Positions 23,988-35,082 of a DNA stretch of 64,000 nucleotides are shown one piece after another. Below the pieces are notes generated by a model that did no database searches, had not been told where the DNA came from, and saw only the letters and a list, made by a program, of their open reading frames with translations. A program made the position numbers and the translations under genes. Position 1 is the stretch's first letter. The number at the start of each line of letters is the position of its first letter. This DNA is from Cladorhizidae sp. MBARI D1340-BT2 (taxonomy: Eukaryota > Porifera > Demospongiae > Poecilosclerida > Cladorhizidae), in NCBI GenBank assembly GCA_028752905.1, contig JAQNBH010000007.1:16177733-16241732 (forward strand), in the 5' to 3' direction.

Positions 23988-25725
23988 CTCAGAGGCAGAG
24001 GAAGCTATTGAAAGTAGGGGGGGCACAGTATTAAATCATATTAAATCACCCCCCCCCCCACTCCTCCTCCTCAGGAGCATAGGGGCCAATACAAAATTAA
24101 CATACTGTAAACTACTGCAAGTGCAAGACCAAGTTTGAGAGGGGAGCCCCAAGATGCATTTTTCAGCAAATTACTATTGTAATAATCAAGTTTTGGGGAG
24201 GGAGGGGGGGGGGCCCTCCTGGCTACACCCCTGCTCCTCCCCAGTGTTATGGTTACGTTTGTCACATGAAAAAATTATACTATATATAGCTATTTACTAT
24301 TTGTTATATTCAGGTTAACTGTGAAATCTACAAACCTACTCCGGACTGGACCATGGATTGGACTATAATATTGTATGGACTGAAGATGGACGTTAATTTT
24401 GGTATATATATAGCTATTGTTTTATGCTGCAAGGTCATTTTACATTAATGAGATGATTATATTAATAACAAAATGCTGAAGTAAACAAATAAAACAAATC
24501 TTAAACATGTGAAAACATCAGTGAGGCTATTGTTGCCTACCAAAGCCAAGTTTCCCACATGCACTGCCATTTGTAAAATATTATATGTCCAACCTCAGTC
24601 CAGAGTATGCTACAAAAAAGACATACAAATCTATCGAGCAGCAAATTGTATTCCAAGATTCAAAATAGTCAGTATTATTATTGTATATATTACACAAATG
24701 TTTCATCCGCCTTGTGTTAGCAGACGTAAACAAACGAGCAATTTCTGTTAGATCCAGGACATCTGTTTCCTCTTTGTGTGCATGCAACAATAAAATGTTA
24801 TGCTCTTCGGTCATGGTGGATCTGCCTCCTTATGTCCACAAATAGCCAGGCCTTGTCGCAGCAAGAATTGTAGACTAGATAGCTGTTTACAATAGAATTC
24901 TATTCTCTGATTGTGTCTTCACAGCTTGCGGTTCCAGTTGATCGATCACACTATGAGCCTGGAAACATTTGAGTCTAAGTACAACCTCTTTATGGCACTG
25001 ACTAACTTGATGACGCTCGAATCTTTCCCGTGCTCTTTCCCGTGCTTTCTTCCAGTTGCTGAATCCATCAATTATAAATGCATCTTCAAACTTTTTAGTC
25101 CTAGTCAGTAGGCCTTTGTTGTTGCCTTGAAGACCTTGAAGACAATACAGGCAGAAAACTTTTCTTTTCGTTGCACAAAAATGAATCCATTTGAAGTCTT
25201 TGTACCCTCTGGGATTTAAAAACTGGAACTTCTGTCCAACTTTCTGTCTGGTAGAAGCTATTGTTGCCTTATCACAAGGTTGATATGGAGTTGACTCTTC
25301 CACCACACTACAACACACACTTGTGCAGGGTAAGCCTTTCCTGACCCTATTTAAAGACAAAAATGGTTTACAGTGATACTCAGCTAGCTGTAGTTTAGCT
25401 ATCGAATCAATATCAGACGAATAAAACTTACTCAGTTGACTGAGATGATGTCTCGATGTCAGCTTCATCAGCATCTGCTTTATCAGCATCTGCCTCGCTA
25501 AGGTCACTGCCAAAATCTAAAGATGGTGAATGTCTTTTTTCTGGGACGAAGTAACTCATTATGTCGCGTTGCCGCTTCATCAGGACTCAAGTTCTCAACG
25601 CAAAGAAAATCCCTAGTCCTTTTTCATCGCGTATCACTTGCGCGCAATGGACAAATTTTGTGGGCATATTGTGGGGCACGTGCCCCATGCCTCCCCCCCC
25701 CCCCCCCCCGCTTCCGCCGCCTCTG
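23988..25725 (-). mobile_element. hAT transposon 3, internally deleted, inserted in the minisatellite
   Basis: The ends are CTCAGAGGCAGAGGAAGC at the left and GCTTCCGCCGCCTCTG at the right, imperfect inverted repeats. Flanks TCCATGGA and TCCATGGT give an 8-bp duplication of the minisatellite unit with one mismatch. Inside are the first and last parts of a TTF-type hAT transposase without the core. Around 24045-24233 there is C- and G-run sequence with a CTACACCCCTG end, which looks like a terminus of another hAT-type repeat nested within. Confidence 0.8.
24581..25556 (-). pseudogene. hAT transposase 3, N- and C-terminal parts only
   Basis: The ATG at 25556 (MSYFVPEKRH) opens an acidic exon that ends near 25432 at a GTAAGT-like donor. 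The next open stretch (about 25430-24890) is a TTF finger: YQPCDKATIAS, FNPRGYKDFKWIHF-like sequence, KRKVFCLYCLQG, GFSNWKKARERF and HQVSQCHKE. The reading then jumps to MTEEHNILLLHAHKEETD and LTEIARLF at 24814-24700, the tail of the dimerisation domain. The DUF4371 and RNase-H-fold regions are deleted. Non-autonomous. Confidence 0.8.
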
Positions 25726-25861
25726 TCCATGGTGGCAGGTCATCATGCTCCGTGGTGGCCGGTCATCATGCTACATTGGTGGCCGGTCATCATGCTCCAT
25801 GTGGTGGCCGGTCATCATGCTCCGTGTGGTGGCGGGTCATCATGCTCCGTGTGGTGGCCGG
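25726..25861 (+). repeat. 23-bp GC-rich minisatellite, block 2
   Basis: About five or six units between hAT 3 and the Ginger1 element. The last unit ends at GGCCGG, whose CCGG (25858-25861) is the target duplication of the next insertion. Confidence 0.9.
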
Positions 25862-25950
25862 TGTCACAGGATATTTTGTCGCTAGGAGATTCTGTCGAGG
25901 CGACTAAATATCCTGGGAGATTCTGTCGCTCGTCAGTTAAAGCGACATAA
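25862..25950 (+). repeat. Ginger1 left terminal inverted repeat
   Basis: Starts TGTCACAGG and holds several copies of a TTTTGTCG or TTCTGTCG motif spaced about 20-35 bp. It pairs with 28950-29041. Such sub-terminal repeats are candidate transposase binding sites; that role is inferred. Confidence 0.85.
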
Positions 25951-26269
25951 TAACCTAGGATATTTTGTCGCAGCTAGGATATAGTGTCGCTGTTAGTGTA
26001 AGATGCTGCAGGACATCCTGTTTTTTATCAAATCAATCAAGAATACCACACTAGACCTCTTTTTATGGGAACACTTCATCTCAAACTTTGATGCAAAAAG
26101 TACATGTACTTTCCATTTCTCATGTTCATGCAGCAACTCCCAACTTCTAATACTTTACTAATAAATTAATCTTGGGTGCCTGTAGAACTTACTTGCATTC
26201 CTTCAGTACAGACTTCCATCTTTTCTACAATCATTATAAGCATCACAAAAGTCTGTACTGTAAAACCAT

Positions 26270-26300
26270 TGTTTATTATTATTATTATTATTATTATTAC
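26270..26300 (+). repeat. ATT trinucleotide microsatellite
   Basis: About nine TTA/ATT repeats within the Ginger1 element. Confidence 0.9.
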
Positions 26301-26354
26301 AGGTGGGAAGATAGAGCCATCATTAAGTCTTGTGTACAGTAAGGGTGGCTTCTG

Positions 26355-26530
26355 TATAAACAACACACAAGCACATCATACAGTATGGTATTCTTGGGTG
26401 TCCTGTATAAACACAAGCACATCATACAGTATGGTATTCTTGGGTGTCCTGTATAAACACAAGCACATCATACAATATTGGGTGTCCTGTATAAACACAA
26501 GCACATCATTACATATGGTATTCTTGGGTG
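26355..26530 (+). repeat. 46-bp tandem repeat, four units
   Basis: Units of AACACAAGCACATCATACAG followed by TATGGTATTCTTGGGTGTCC and TGTATA; the third is shortened to 38 bp. It lies inside Ginger1, 3' of the coding region. Open frames on both strands here are by-products. Confidence 0.85.
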
Positions 26531-26749
26531 ACTTCAACCAACCTGCAGCAAGTCTCATAGATAAGGACATGGTATACTAATTGTTTCTAAAACAAAAACT
26601 GCCATAAACTGAGTATGGTAGAAATATTATATGTTAGTCATAATAAAATACATGAATTATTAGTTAGGGAAAAATTGATATAGCTAGCTAACTGTGAGTA
26701 TGGTAGAAATATTGTAATCTGTTATATAGTCATAATGAATTATTAATAG

Positions 26750-27534
26750 CTAACTGTTGCAATTGATGCAAACCCATTCATCTGTATCTTGTTTGTTCGT
26801 AAATATTACACATTTGGCATGATAAACTTCTCCACACTCATTACATTCTCTCACTTCACCACAGGAAATTGGTTTTAAACACACACATAGCAAGATTTGA
26901 TGAAAAGGTAGACGATTTGATGCCTCATTTCGTGGAATGGACATAACCTTCTTATGTGGAAATGGCTTGAATTTTTTCCAATGGAAACACTTCCTCAGGT
27001 GGTTCGCATCTGTAAATGGTCGAAAATGAGGTGCATTCCCTAAAGCAAAATGAACCGAAAAAGCAATTGCAAATATGCCACTGTTTTCAATGCTGTGCTG
27101 TTTCTGCAAAGTTGGTAAGTTCACTACCAGTTCAGGAGTGATTTCATCACCATCCTCTTCTATCATTATTTGTGACTTGTAGATGAGGGCAAGTTGCTGT
27201 TCAAGCATTGCACGCATAGGGCCATGGATATAGCTGTCATACACGGTTATCTCCTGTCCAAGAGAGCTTGACGTGATCCAGTGATCACCATCCACAAGAT
27301 GTATCTGGAGACACTTTTGACTTAACTCGTTGATTGGCGAGAGATTAAGAGGACATTGCAAGCCATGCATTGTTGGAAACTGGACTGCTAGCATTCTCTG
27401 AGCAAGGTTGATGTGGTTACACAACAGTTCCGTTCCATTCATAAGGGTTTCTCTCATTTCTTTCCTGAATGGTGGGAAGTGTGTTTTATGTAGTCTGTCT
27501 TCTTCCTTTCCCTCCTCATATCTATCATTCTGTG
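26750..27534 (-). CDS. Second Ulp1-like protease and PHD module, catalytic Cys replaced by Ser
   Basis: The open frame includes LVDGDHWITSS (His), ITVYDSYIHGP (Asp) and LQKQHSIENSGIFAIAFSVH. In active Ulp1 proteins the last motif is Q...DCG; here the cysteine is serine (NSG). After about 70 residues a PHD-like finger follows: CVCLKP, CNECGEVYHAKC and WVCINC at the end. It is thus a diverged duplicate of the first module, in the same orientation. If translated it would bind rather than cut its target. Either one gene with two tandem modules or two genes. Confidence 0.75.
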
Positions 27535-27718
27535 ACCAAATATAGACATAATTTAATGTATAACTTAAGTATAATGAATGATAGCTAATTAAAGTGTGTC
27601 ATTAATTACATTTATGATTGCATGTGTAAACTATGATAGTGCTAGTGCATGGCAAGTTCATTCATATCATACATCGAGTACAGATTGTGTCATGTACATA
27701 CCGGGATGGATTGATATT

Positions 27719-27893
27719 TAGGCTGCTTTACTTGCTCTTGCTCTTCCCATGAGCCACACTCTTCATCCAGACCATTCTTTTCATCCAGTGATGCATTCTC
27801 TTCTTCTTGCAGCCCATTCTCATTGTCGTATGCCTCTAACTTGTGCTTCAATTTATTCTTGATGATCCTTTGTACTTTGTGGTGGGAAATAGT
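27719..27893 (-). CDS. Linker exon between the two Ulp1-PHD modules
   Basis: Open sequence with a highly acidic, glutamate-rich composition (NGLQEEENASLDEKNGLDEE) after a basic HHKVQRIIKNKLKHKLE stretch, bounded by an acceptor-like end near 27893 and a GTATGT donor at 27718. It sits between the first PHD finger and the second protease. Probably a disordered linker. Confidence 0.55.
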
Positions 27894-28059
27894 CTAAATA
27901 TTGCAAATACAGCTTCAATCACAGATGAAAATAAAAAACAAACAAACTTGATTTCAGAATTGTGTGGTTACTTGTCATAGCTCAAGATGGTCAGATTTCG
28001 ATATTGTGTTAGTGAAATTGTAAGTGACAGGAGGTATATTATTGTGCCATGCATTGCTT

Positions 28060-28924
28060 TTACCTGTCCTTCTCTAGTAATGCACTTGTCACAACACCAT
28101 TCAAATTGTGAGTCAGTCCAAGCTTTTTGTGGTACATTCTGCAGATGGAAATTAAATCACATGCATGTGCAATTGGCAATGCACACATTTACTATTTAAG
28201 TTCATATGGTACTGTTAAAAATACCTTCAGACAATCTTCATGAAACCACTCAGTACATTTGAAACACTCGAGCATCTTTCCTTCTTCTTGTGTACGGCAT
28301 GTGCAATATATTGCAATTTTATCCTTCCTTGTACTTCTCTTCTTTGTAGCTCTTGTCTTGCTAGGAAATGGTTCAATCCATCCCTTCTCTAAGCTCTCCA
28401 GTAAGTGATGGCGCATTTTTGCATTGTCAAAATGAAGCCATCGCGGATCTTGACCTGTTTATAAAGGAAATTCAAAGTTAAAAAAGTTTTATTGATATTA
28501 ATTTCAATAAATCTAACCAGCACAGAGAGATGTACAAAATGCAAGTGCGTAGAGGCCACAATCGAAGTTGTTGGTTTGACGTTGAACGTTAGCATAGTCC
28601 AACTGAATACTTAGTTCTGTTGATGAAAGCAGAGCACAGATTTGCTCCTTTGTTGACTTGGGCATGTCTGAGTAGAAGCTATCATATACCTCAACGTGAG
28701 AGTATGGACAGCCTATGGTTGACACGGTTAACCAGTGATTGTTAGCTGAGTTAAGAACTTGAACAAACTCAGATCTTGGTATCCCTGTAGTAGAGGAGTC
28801 TCTCATTAAGCACAAAAGTCTTGCACTTCCTCCTCAGTGAATCTTTCTGGTTCTTGGCAAGACCAATTGGAAGTGTCTTGCTCCTAAGATAGGTAACAAT
28901 TCTGTGGTATAGCTGCTCCTCCAT
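28060..28924 (-). pseudogene. Ginger1 protein, first module: integrase N-terminus fused to Ulp1 protease and PHD finger
   Basis: ATG 28924 opens MEEQLYHRIVTYLR, then KNQKDSLRRKCKTFVL and LLYY, the start of a Gypsy-type integrase just before its zinc finger. Near 28790 the frame shifts straight into the Ulp1 domain (IPRSEFVQVLNSANNHWL, VEVYDSF, QRQTNNFDCGLYALAF), so the integrase core was deleted at this join. The protease keeps His (NHW), Asp (YDS), Gln and Cys (DCG). After a short intron comes a PHD finger: YCTC, CFKC, WFHEDC, and in the next exon WCCDKC. Ulp1 peptidases cleave SUMO-like tags, and PHD fingers read histone tails. The frameshift makes this gene probably dead unless splicing rescues it. 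Confidence 0.8.
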
Positions 28925-28949
28925 TTTTATCGTCCCAGCGACCGGTTGC

Positions 28950-29041
28950 GACAAAATATGCTCTTTTACGGCGGCGGCAGAATCTCCCAGGATATTTTGT
29001 CGCCGCGACAGAATATCCTAGCGACAAAATAAACTGGGACA
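28950..29041 (-). repeat. Ginger1 right terminal inverted repeat
   Basis: Ends CTGGGACA at 29041; its complement repeats the left terminus with substitutions (GTCGCTAGGATATTCTGTCG). The predicted start codon of the gene inside (28924) lies just inward of this repeat, so the repeat may also contain the promoter. Confidence 0.85.
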
Positions 29042-29095
29042 CCGGTCATCATGCTCCGTGGTGGCCGGTCATCATGCTCCGTCTGGTGGCCGGTC
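29042..29095 (+). repeat. 23-bp GC-rich minisatellite, block 3
   Basis: About two units resume directly after Ginger1 with the duplicated CCGG, then the array stops. Confidence 0.9.
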
Positions 29096-32000
29096 TAAAC
29101 AACAACAGGGAACTTACAAACTTTGAATTGAGTCTAGAGTATTTTTGATTATTGCTTCATGAATCTCATTACAAACCTTCCGGCACACATGCAATAGCTC
29201 CTGGCTCAATATCATGGAATAGTCCCGAGAACTATTCCACGCCATGTTGTACTAGTATCAACAAGCATCATTAAGAGATTGGATAGCTGATATACACAAC
29301 AAGATGAAACAACTCCCTATGTTTCAGAGCACAAGGTCACTCAACTTGGCACCTGTTCAGAATATGTAAGGAGCACAATTCATGGCTACTTCTCCACATC
29401 CAATGCCACAGGCATTTTCTTAGAAAAATATTGAATGGGGTGTTTAATGATGCTTGTTGATACTAGTACAACACGGTGATAAGTATAGGTAGTGGTACTT
29501 GTTGATGATAGAAGCAAGCTAGTCACATGCAGTTTTATGATTAGTGTAAAAAAACATTCACAAGATTCGAGCTGTGCAACTGAATCTGAACTGAGCTGTC
29601 AGTTGATTTAAAGACAAATAGCCTTCTTCAAAACAAAAAGTTATGTAAAAGTAAGTAACTATACAAGTGTGTGTGAGAGAGAGAGTGATAAAGAAGGGGT
29701 GGGGTGGGGAGACAGAACTGCAATCAACAAGACAAGAATGTTTTTAAGTATCCCCAACATAGAGTAGTCAAAAAAAAACAAAAAAAAATTAAACAAGAAT
29801 TTACCAATGAAGACCAGAAATATTTATAGTACATGGATACCAAATATAGTACAGATTTTTAAAAAACAAATAATTATGTTTTACATTACGGTAAAGGGTC
29901 CTACAAATATTTGGGGTCTACATTTGTAATTCTTGTTTCATTTCTTTTTTGACTAGTTACATTTTATAAATCAAGTTCTTGTATAGTCAAGCAGCCACCT
30001 GCAAGAAGTTACTTAGTGTAACACCGGAGTTAACCAATCATAGATGTTATTATTTTCCATGCTAAATGCCTACATACACATAGAACGTGCATATTATAAG
30101 ATTTTTTGCAGGTTTGTGCTGTTGCCTATAACATCAAGAGTAAGCTTCTGAGGAAACAATCTACAGCGAAATCTCTTCTTTGTAGTAAAAATGTGAAGTT
30201 GTCGCTGACTCGGCTCAGCTACACTCGATATTGCACATACACAAGCTTGTTTAGTGCATTAACAATCTTTTACCTATAATATACTTCAGGGGTTTTACTA
30301 AAACCAAGAAAAGTATTAGTCATTGCAATACAGTGGGGACAATTTTGAGTCTTCTGGTAATAAAAGTATAACAGATGGATCTATTGCATGCAAGTTATAT
30401 GTGGGAATATATAAATATATATAGACAGATGCAAGATCTTGAAGATAATTTTCATGCTTTACAGTGTTTTTTGGATGTCAAAGAATTCCAGGAAGGTATA
30501 ATGTATTTTGGGGGCTAGAATCCACTGTTTAGGATACTATGGAGCTGCCAAAGTCAGTTTTAGCTGAGATGTAATGTTCCATTTTTAAATAGTGTGTCAA
30601 ACCGATATACACTTCACAATTAAATTAATATTCTCTCAATACATTTAATGCCACATTTGTGACTATACATTCACAAGACAGTAGGTCTAAATTGAGCTAG
30701 AATCGGTGTTTACTCCATTACAAAGGTCATCACTGTCATTCAGCAAATAGAAGTGTAAAACATCTCTAAATCATGATCTATACAATATTCATATATAGCA
30801 TGTAGCTACATGTATATATACAAAATATTTTATTATGAATTTTGTATTATATGACAATCTTATACATGTGTTTTTAGAGCCAGACTCAAAGTGGACAAGT
30901 CTTATGAACCCCCCGAAGTTTGTGTTTCCAGTATCAACACTCTAAGCAGTTCTGCCTGGCCAACTTTGGCTATCATAGTTCCCAATGAAGTGGCCATGTC
31001 TCTTCTACTCATTCCGAGTATGCTCCTTGCATAAAAATTGTATATTGACAGTGTTGTTTAATTTCTATTAAAATTTTGGAATTATAGATTTGATAAACTA
31101 CTACACGCTATTAAATGTTTCTTTTTAAATAATTTGCATATCAAAAGTGCATAAACTGTAGTGGCTATAAAGGTGTTAACATTCTGGCTATAAAAGGACA
31201 GATTAGAAATGGGAGTTCATCATGGAAATTATACATTGAAAATTTATTGGCAGCAACATGCCATCTTCATTCTTATACGTGTTTTGGTTCACTTGAACTA
31301 GTATTATGAGTTTACTTTCCTGTAAGTTGGTGAGTGAAGGTGTATTTGGTATAAAAGTGTATCATTTTGTAATCTGTGTATTATGATTGGACTGTTTTTA
31401 ATCTGTTTATCAAGAAGGACAGCTAAGTTACTATACGCCTTCACATGACTGATAAGCTCTGTTATTTACGTCCATTTTGTTGTTAGTGCTGAAATGGAAA
31501 GTAGTTGGTCTAGGCTATGGACTGTTATACCTTAAAATATTGGTAATAGTGAATTTTTCATATTATAAGTCATAAGCACACCTAGCTAGACAAGTGATTT
31601 GATGTAGAATTTTGTGCTAGGAGTTGGGGAGGAAAACTCTAAAAACCACACAAACCATACACACTGACATCAATGTACTTACAGGATAACCAAAGAAAGA
31701 TGTTAGGTGAAAACAACATCCCCTTCATACTGCCCTTTCAACCACACATCCCAAGAAACAGTATAAAACTAGCAACAAAAAATTACACTGATGAACACTA
31801 GAGGAAACACCAATCATATATTTCACAAAGTGAAGGACCATAGCAAACCAAACAGTATCTGCAAGCAGCAAACCACACATGGCACCAACTAGGACAACAG
31901 ACCCATTCTTAGATTACCTGTAATCACAGGAAACTCTATAACCTAATCAGAGCCTGGTCCTAACCCTAGTCTTAAAACAGCCTTAAAAGCACCCAATACT

Positions 32001-33019
32001 CTAGTCAGAGCCTGTGGCCTTAACTCTCGCCTTAAAAATAGCCATGAAAATATTTAGTACAGTAAAAAAAATAGCAACAAGTTAAGGCATGCACTGGTTT
32101 TTGACCAGTGGACAATGTAGTTTTATTGATACAGTCAAATAGCAACAAGACATAACAAGTTGTGATACGTGTTCTATACGACAACAAGATTAATTTCAGC
32201 TGACATCAAATACTTCAAACTTTCATCAGGCTAATTATTTATGCAAAAGACTATATATGTTTTACTACAGACATTTTGTTATAATTTATTTGCTCTGATG
32301 AAGAACAAAGTATTTCGGTTGAAAAGTTGGCTTCAAAATTGATTTAAAAGGTTAAAAAGGTGTTCAAAAGCCTTGGAAACCCTGAGGCTCTGACATATAG
32401 TCTCCAGTATTTAACCATGGGATAGACTTGAGGCAAGACCAATTAAAAAGATTAAAAACAATCATGAATTGGCCTATTGATCTGATATTTAATTTCCAAT
32501 ATTTGGAATGCAGAATAACAAAACAAGCAACAAAAAAGCTTAAGCTCCTTCACTTTGACATGAGGGATAATTGCAGACCAAAAAGACAAAGAATTTTTTG
32601 GGGAGACAGTTGCATTTTTAATTTATTTTTATTTTTACTTATGGTTACAACTTTAGAGCTCCGTAGATTCTGCAAACTTCATGGTATAGACTTGCTATAT
32701 AGCTCAAAAGATAAGTCTCTCTGTGTGCTCTCTTTTGATACTAAAATATATTTCATAGGTATAACTATAGAAGTTACTAAAGTGGAGGGACCTCAAAAAC
32801 CTGAATCCTTGCAAACTCTGCATAAATATATAACTCCAGATTGCTAAGTGCTAAAGATTGGTACCAGTGGCTAGAGGAAGCCCTAGGCTATTCAAAGACC
32901 TTTTTCATTAGGCGTTAAAATGTAAGTACGTGGTCAAGCGCGCAGGTGGAAAATAATTTTTCGAAATTATTGGAAGATGTTTATTTGGGTTGCTTAGTGT
33001 AAACGACATAAATGTGATT
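29096..33019. other. Non-coding, no gene recognised
   Basis: No open frame with family motifs. The frame at 32428-32847 (139 codons, plus strand) is the longest, but it has no recognisable domain and unusual composition, so I treat it as chance. Positions 31690-31990 are C/A-rich and could be an old repeat tail, without proof. Confidence 0.45.
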
Positions 33020-33650
33020 TGTTTCAGAGTGAGACCTAGTATAATTATATGAAAAGTACTGCAACATAATAAAAAAATTGTTGGTTTGACTTACACTCTG
33101 TATCCCTCCATTTCAAATACCTTGGAGACAGGTTCAGCTACTTTAGATGAAGTGGGAGTAGCAAGATGACCCTTTCTCACAGATGAACTATTTCAGGAAT
33201 CCTCAGTTTTTTCCGAATTAGTCATGATATTGTTCTTCTGAATCGAAACTGTCCTGAATCAAATAGATGCGTAAATATCAATTCTATCAATGCACAAACA
33301 CACCCATCGGATGCGTAAAAGCAAGATAATTGATCACGCGCCATTGCCAGGATATTTGTTGAGGTTGGAAAGACGGCTATCAATAATGGCTGAGACAGAC
33401 GGCAATAGTAAATAAATTTAAAAAAAGAGGACAATGGTAACCAACAGACAATTGCCATAAACTGTAGCACTGGATGTTTGTAACTGCTAGTTAGGTCATG
33501 TAACTATGATGTTGAAGCAGGTAATCTTTTTTGAGTCAAATCAGACAACATCAGAGTTCATTTGATCAGTTAAACATGTAATATTCAAATAAGCCATTAA
33601 CAGACTACTGAGGAGTTAGGCATATCTCTAATATGACTGTTTCTTTCCCC
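33020..33650 (-). pseudogene. Kinase copy A: promoter and first exon fragment
   Basis: This segment matches the first exon and upstream region of kinase gene B (about 42530-43210). On the minus strand the exon starts MTNSEKTEDS at 33224, hits a TGA, then reads VRKGHLATPTSSKVAEPVSK and EMEGYRV to the same GTAAGT donor as in B. The Cys-rich patch of the B N-terminus is missing. Homology ends at about 33020, inside the first intron, so only this piece was duplicated or retained. It lies 3' of gene B in the same orientation. Confidence 0.8.
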
Positions 33651-34784
33651 AAAATATTAGCATGTCTAAATGAATATTTAACCATCTGAATACTCAATTG
33701 TAAGAAAATAATACAGTTTGACATATATGGCCTGCTATGTATAGTGGCTGATGCTTACTAATGCAACACCTCCAACCAGAATCGTCACTTAGTGACAATA
33801 GGCCCGCTACTTCCTAGAGAGTTTTCTCCATCATAATGGCAAGAATGCAAACTAATAGCTTATTATCATGCTACTCATAGGATAGCCCTCCCACCCTCTG
33901 ACCAATCTCCTCCCCCCTCACCTAAGAAGTGGAGGGAACACATACACATAAAAAGGGAGGCACTGAAAGCGAAAAGAAGAAATTATGAAGAAGTGAGGTA
34001 TGTGAATGGTGAAGAATTTTTGGTTTTTCTATAAGAATAATGCAGCTGCAAAATATATACATTTCACATGGTAATTTGAATATAATACATGAAAATAATT
34101 AGGAAATCTTGCAATGAGGCAATGAAGATGAGTTCAAATTCTGATCCACCAATCTTCAGAGTTTCTATGAATATACTCGAGAAGAAATATTACCACCTTA
34201 GCATGACTCATGCTAAACCTATATTTTATGCTGGTGAGGTGACATTTCCATTCGTTCTCATCTGCTAAAAATGTCAGCCTGTGGAAGATAAATCTTTTCC
34301 TTTGAACATGTACAGTATTCCAGACACAGCATGGGTCTGGACCAAATCTATTTTAGAGTTTACATATTAATATAACTCATCATGTAATTTTACACTGAAG
34401 TGTAGCTTGACAAAGAGACTCGACATTTATCCAAAAACTTCCCGTATACATATATAGACTAGCTTAAAATAATTATAAGAAAACTAAGCAGATACTAGTT
34501 TATGTAATTATGTAGTGCTCTATTTGGAAGGTTTTAGATAAATGTCTAATATTTTTGTCCAGCTACAGTTCAATGTAATATAACATGATGAGGTCCATTA
34601 ATATGACAACTATAGAACAGAGTTGGTCCAGACTAATCCATATATCGAATACTGTACATTTTCAAAGGTAAAAGACTTATCTTCCAGAGGCTGATCACTT
34701 TTCAACATATTCAGTAGATGAGAATGACTGGAAGTGCCACCAAGTTATCTCACCAGCGTAAATAACAAATCCAAGGTGGGGTAT
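33651..34784. other. Non-coding between kinase copies A and B
   Basis: Would hold the 3' untranslated region and polyadenylation site of kinase B on the minus strand. No other gene seen. Confidence 0.4.
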
Positions 34785-35082
34785 TCAATAATACCTTCTA
34801 AAACGAAAGTTTGGCATGAGACATGCTGAAGTGGGAATATTTCTTGGGAGAATATTTTTGTAATGGGAGTGCTCTCTGCTGTACCATGGAGGACAATGTC
34901 CTACTTGAGGGGGAGAGACACTTTCATCATCGAGTGCAGGTATAACCACTGCTCTTCGTACTGTGGATGCAGAATTCCTAGATCGGTCGTGTATGAAGTG
35001 TTTGATTCTATGTACAATACTTGAAAAGTGAGGTCTTTTGGCTGGATCTTCTGTCCAGCATGTCATCTGAAGATCTTGATAT
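34785..35082 (-). CDS. Kinase B exon 10: end of kinase domain and C-terminal tail
   Basis: Starts [20 protein letters not shown], the final helix of a tyrosine kinase domain with its conserved CW..DP..RP. A tail of about 60 residues follows with several serines, prolines and tyrosines ([13 protein letters not shown]) and the stop at 34785. Confidence 0.9.

Larger units (their letters stand above)
25862..29041 (-). mobile_element. Ginger1 DNA transposon, integrase core deleted
   Basis: The ends are TGTCACAGGATATTTTGTCG at the left and the complement of TGTCCCAGTTTATTTTGTCG at the right. The inverted repeats extend about 90 bp with repeated GTCGC motifs. The element is flanked on both sides by CCGG (25858-25861 and 29042-29045). 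TIRs of 40-270 bp starting TGT, a CCGG or CCGT target duplication and a C-terminal Ulp1 domain are the published marks of the Ginger1 group, whose integrase resembles that of Gypsy. Here the integrase DDE and GPY/F parts are missing. It entered a GGCCGG of the minisatellite. Length 3,180 bp. Confidence 0.88.

Noticed and set aside
31690..31990. Possible Penelope or LINE reverse-transcriptase trace (IPFILPFQ-like words)
   Set aside because: Too short and degenerate; no catalytic motif could be placed.
32428..32847. 139-codon plus-strand frame as a gene
   Set aside because: No domain, no paralogue in the window and no splice or promoter support; composition is typical of the surrounding AT-rich DNA.
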